From assembly GCA_023265455.1 (NCBI GenBank), contig JAHFTQ010000008.1:42140-106139 (forward strand): a stretch of 64,000 nt of DNA. The letters run 5' to 3'. Shown here one piece after another: positions 63,892 through 64,000 of the stretch. The translations under genes were made by a program, and so were the position numbers. Position 1 is the stretch's first letter. Every line of letters begins with the position of its first letter. Below the pieces are notes generated by a model. It did no database searches. It saw only the letters and a list, made by a program, of their open reading frames with translations, and was not told the origin of the DNA. Source of the DNA: Parachlamydiales bacterium. GTDB taxonomy: Bacteria > Chlamydiota > Chlamydiia > Chlamydiales > Rhabdochlamydiaceae.

Positions 63892-64000
63892 GTGCGACTG
63901 GCATGACACGACACTAGGGGATGAGAGATCCCTATGGGCCCGATAAGGGGAACTAATTAGCTGAACGGCAAGGGTGTCCACCGCGAGGTGGAATCTGAAG
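63892..64000 (+). mobile_element. Group II intron, 5' end of domain I (continues past the window)
   Basis: It begins GTGCGAC, the conserved GUGYG-type 5' end. It contains GGCAAGGGTGTCCACCGCGA and GGTGGAATCTGAAG, domain I segments typical of bacterial group II introns. The reverse transcriptase would lie beyond the window. It starts exactly at the 3' base of the palindrome. Subclass not decided. Confidence 0.8.

Overview
The window looks like the chromosome of an environmental chlamydia (order Chlamydiales, a Waddlia/Parachlamydia/Simkania type rather than Chlamydia itself). The main reason is gene order. The block rpsA-nusA-infB-rbfA-truB-ribF-ychF, the block rpe/efp/accB/accC and the operon hrcA-grpE-dnaK all have the arrangement known from chlamydiae. 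Around these sit genes typical of amoeba-associated relatives: a large NAD-dependent glutamate dehydrogenase, a protein-kinase-like protein, a leucine-rich-repeat protein, several toxin-antitoxin modules and a group II intron end. Genus and species cannot be fixed from sequence alone. No CRISPR array or replication origin was seen.

Layout. 1-6067 holds housekeeping genes on the minus strand (clpB 5' part, an exported 2-oxoglutarate oxygenase, surE, putP, ttcA) and a small SEC-C protein. 6068-6234 is a tRNA-Thr/tRNA-Tyr pair. 6235 to about 17370 is an accessory region. Copies of the 3' tail of tRNA-Tyr recur at 6353, 8783, 16515 and 17356, as if blocks had been added one after another at this tRNA. 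Its cargo is a HAD phosphatase, a YVTN beta-propeller, a PadR/UvrA2-like pair, an RHH/YhcG pair, a TetR-controlled SDR/cupin operon, ATPase debris and a histidine phosphatase. 17375-24780 is mixed accessory DNA (FkbM methyltransferase, MFS transporter, MBL hydrolase, kinase-like protein, exported Nudix and Gfo/Idh proteins). 24756-26320 is a HipBA module.

26363-36003 is the conserved translation/transcription block (RNA methyltransferase, ychF, ribF, truB, rbfA, infB, nusA, rpsA). 36332-38955 is a catalytic-only aspartate kinase coupled to a 617-residue protein of unknown function. 40179-45910 is a tightly overlapping run (rpe, yvcK-like, HAD, efp, accB, accC, rfbA). 46063-55145 encodes LRR, putative PLP-dependent, lysozyme-like, SGNH-hydrolase-like, CsaA, EamA, flavoprotein and outer-membrane-barrel products. 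55526-59032 is hrcA-grpE-dnaK with a degenerate CIRCE operator. 59209-60535 has a truncated ATP-binding regulator and an orphan HigA. 60595-63582 is the glutamate dehydrogenase. The window ends inside a group II intron that begins at the base of a palindromic repeat.

The repeat landscape is unusual. There are four intergenic palindromes of 163-169 bp with unrelated sequences, a structured tRNA-Tyr-tailed element in three copies with a compensated stem, a nested CGCAGAG-type palindromic repeat family, and three loci where repeated arms could form mutually exclusive hairpins. Several enzyme families that normally stay in the cytoplasm (2OG oxygenase, HAD, Nudix, Gfo/Idh, PLP enzyme) carry signal-peptide-like N-termini here. 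This fits proteins exported toward the periplasm or the host-facing compartment, but that is an inference.
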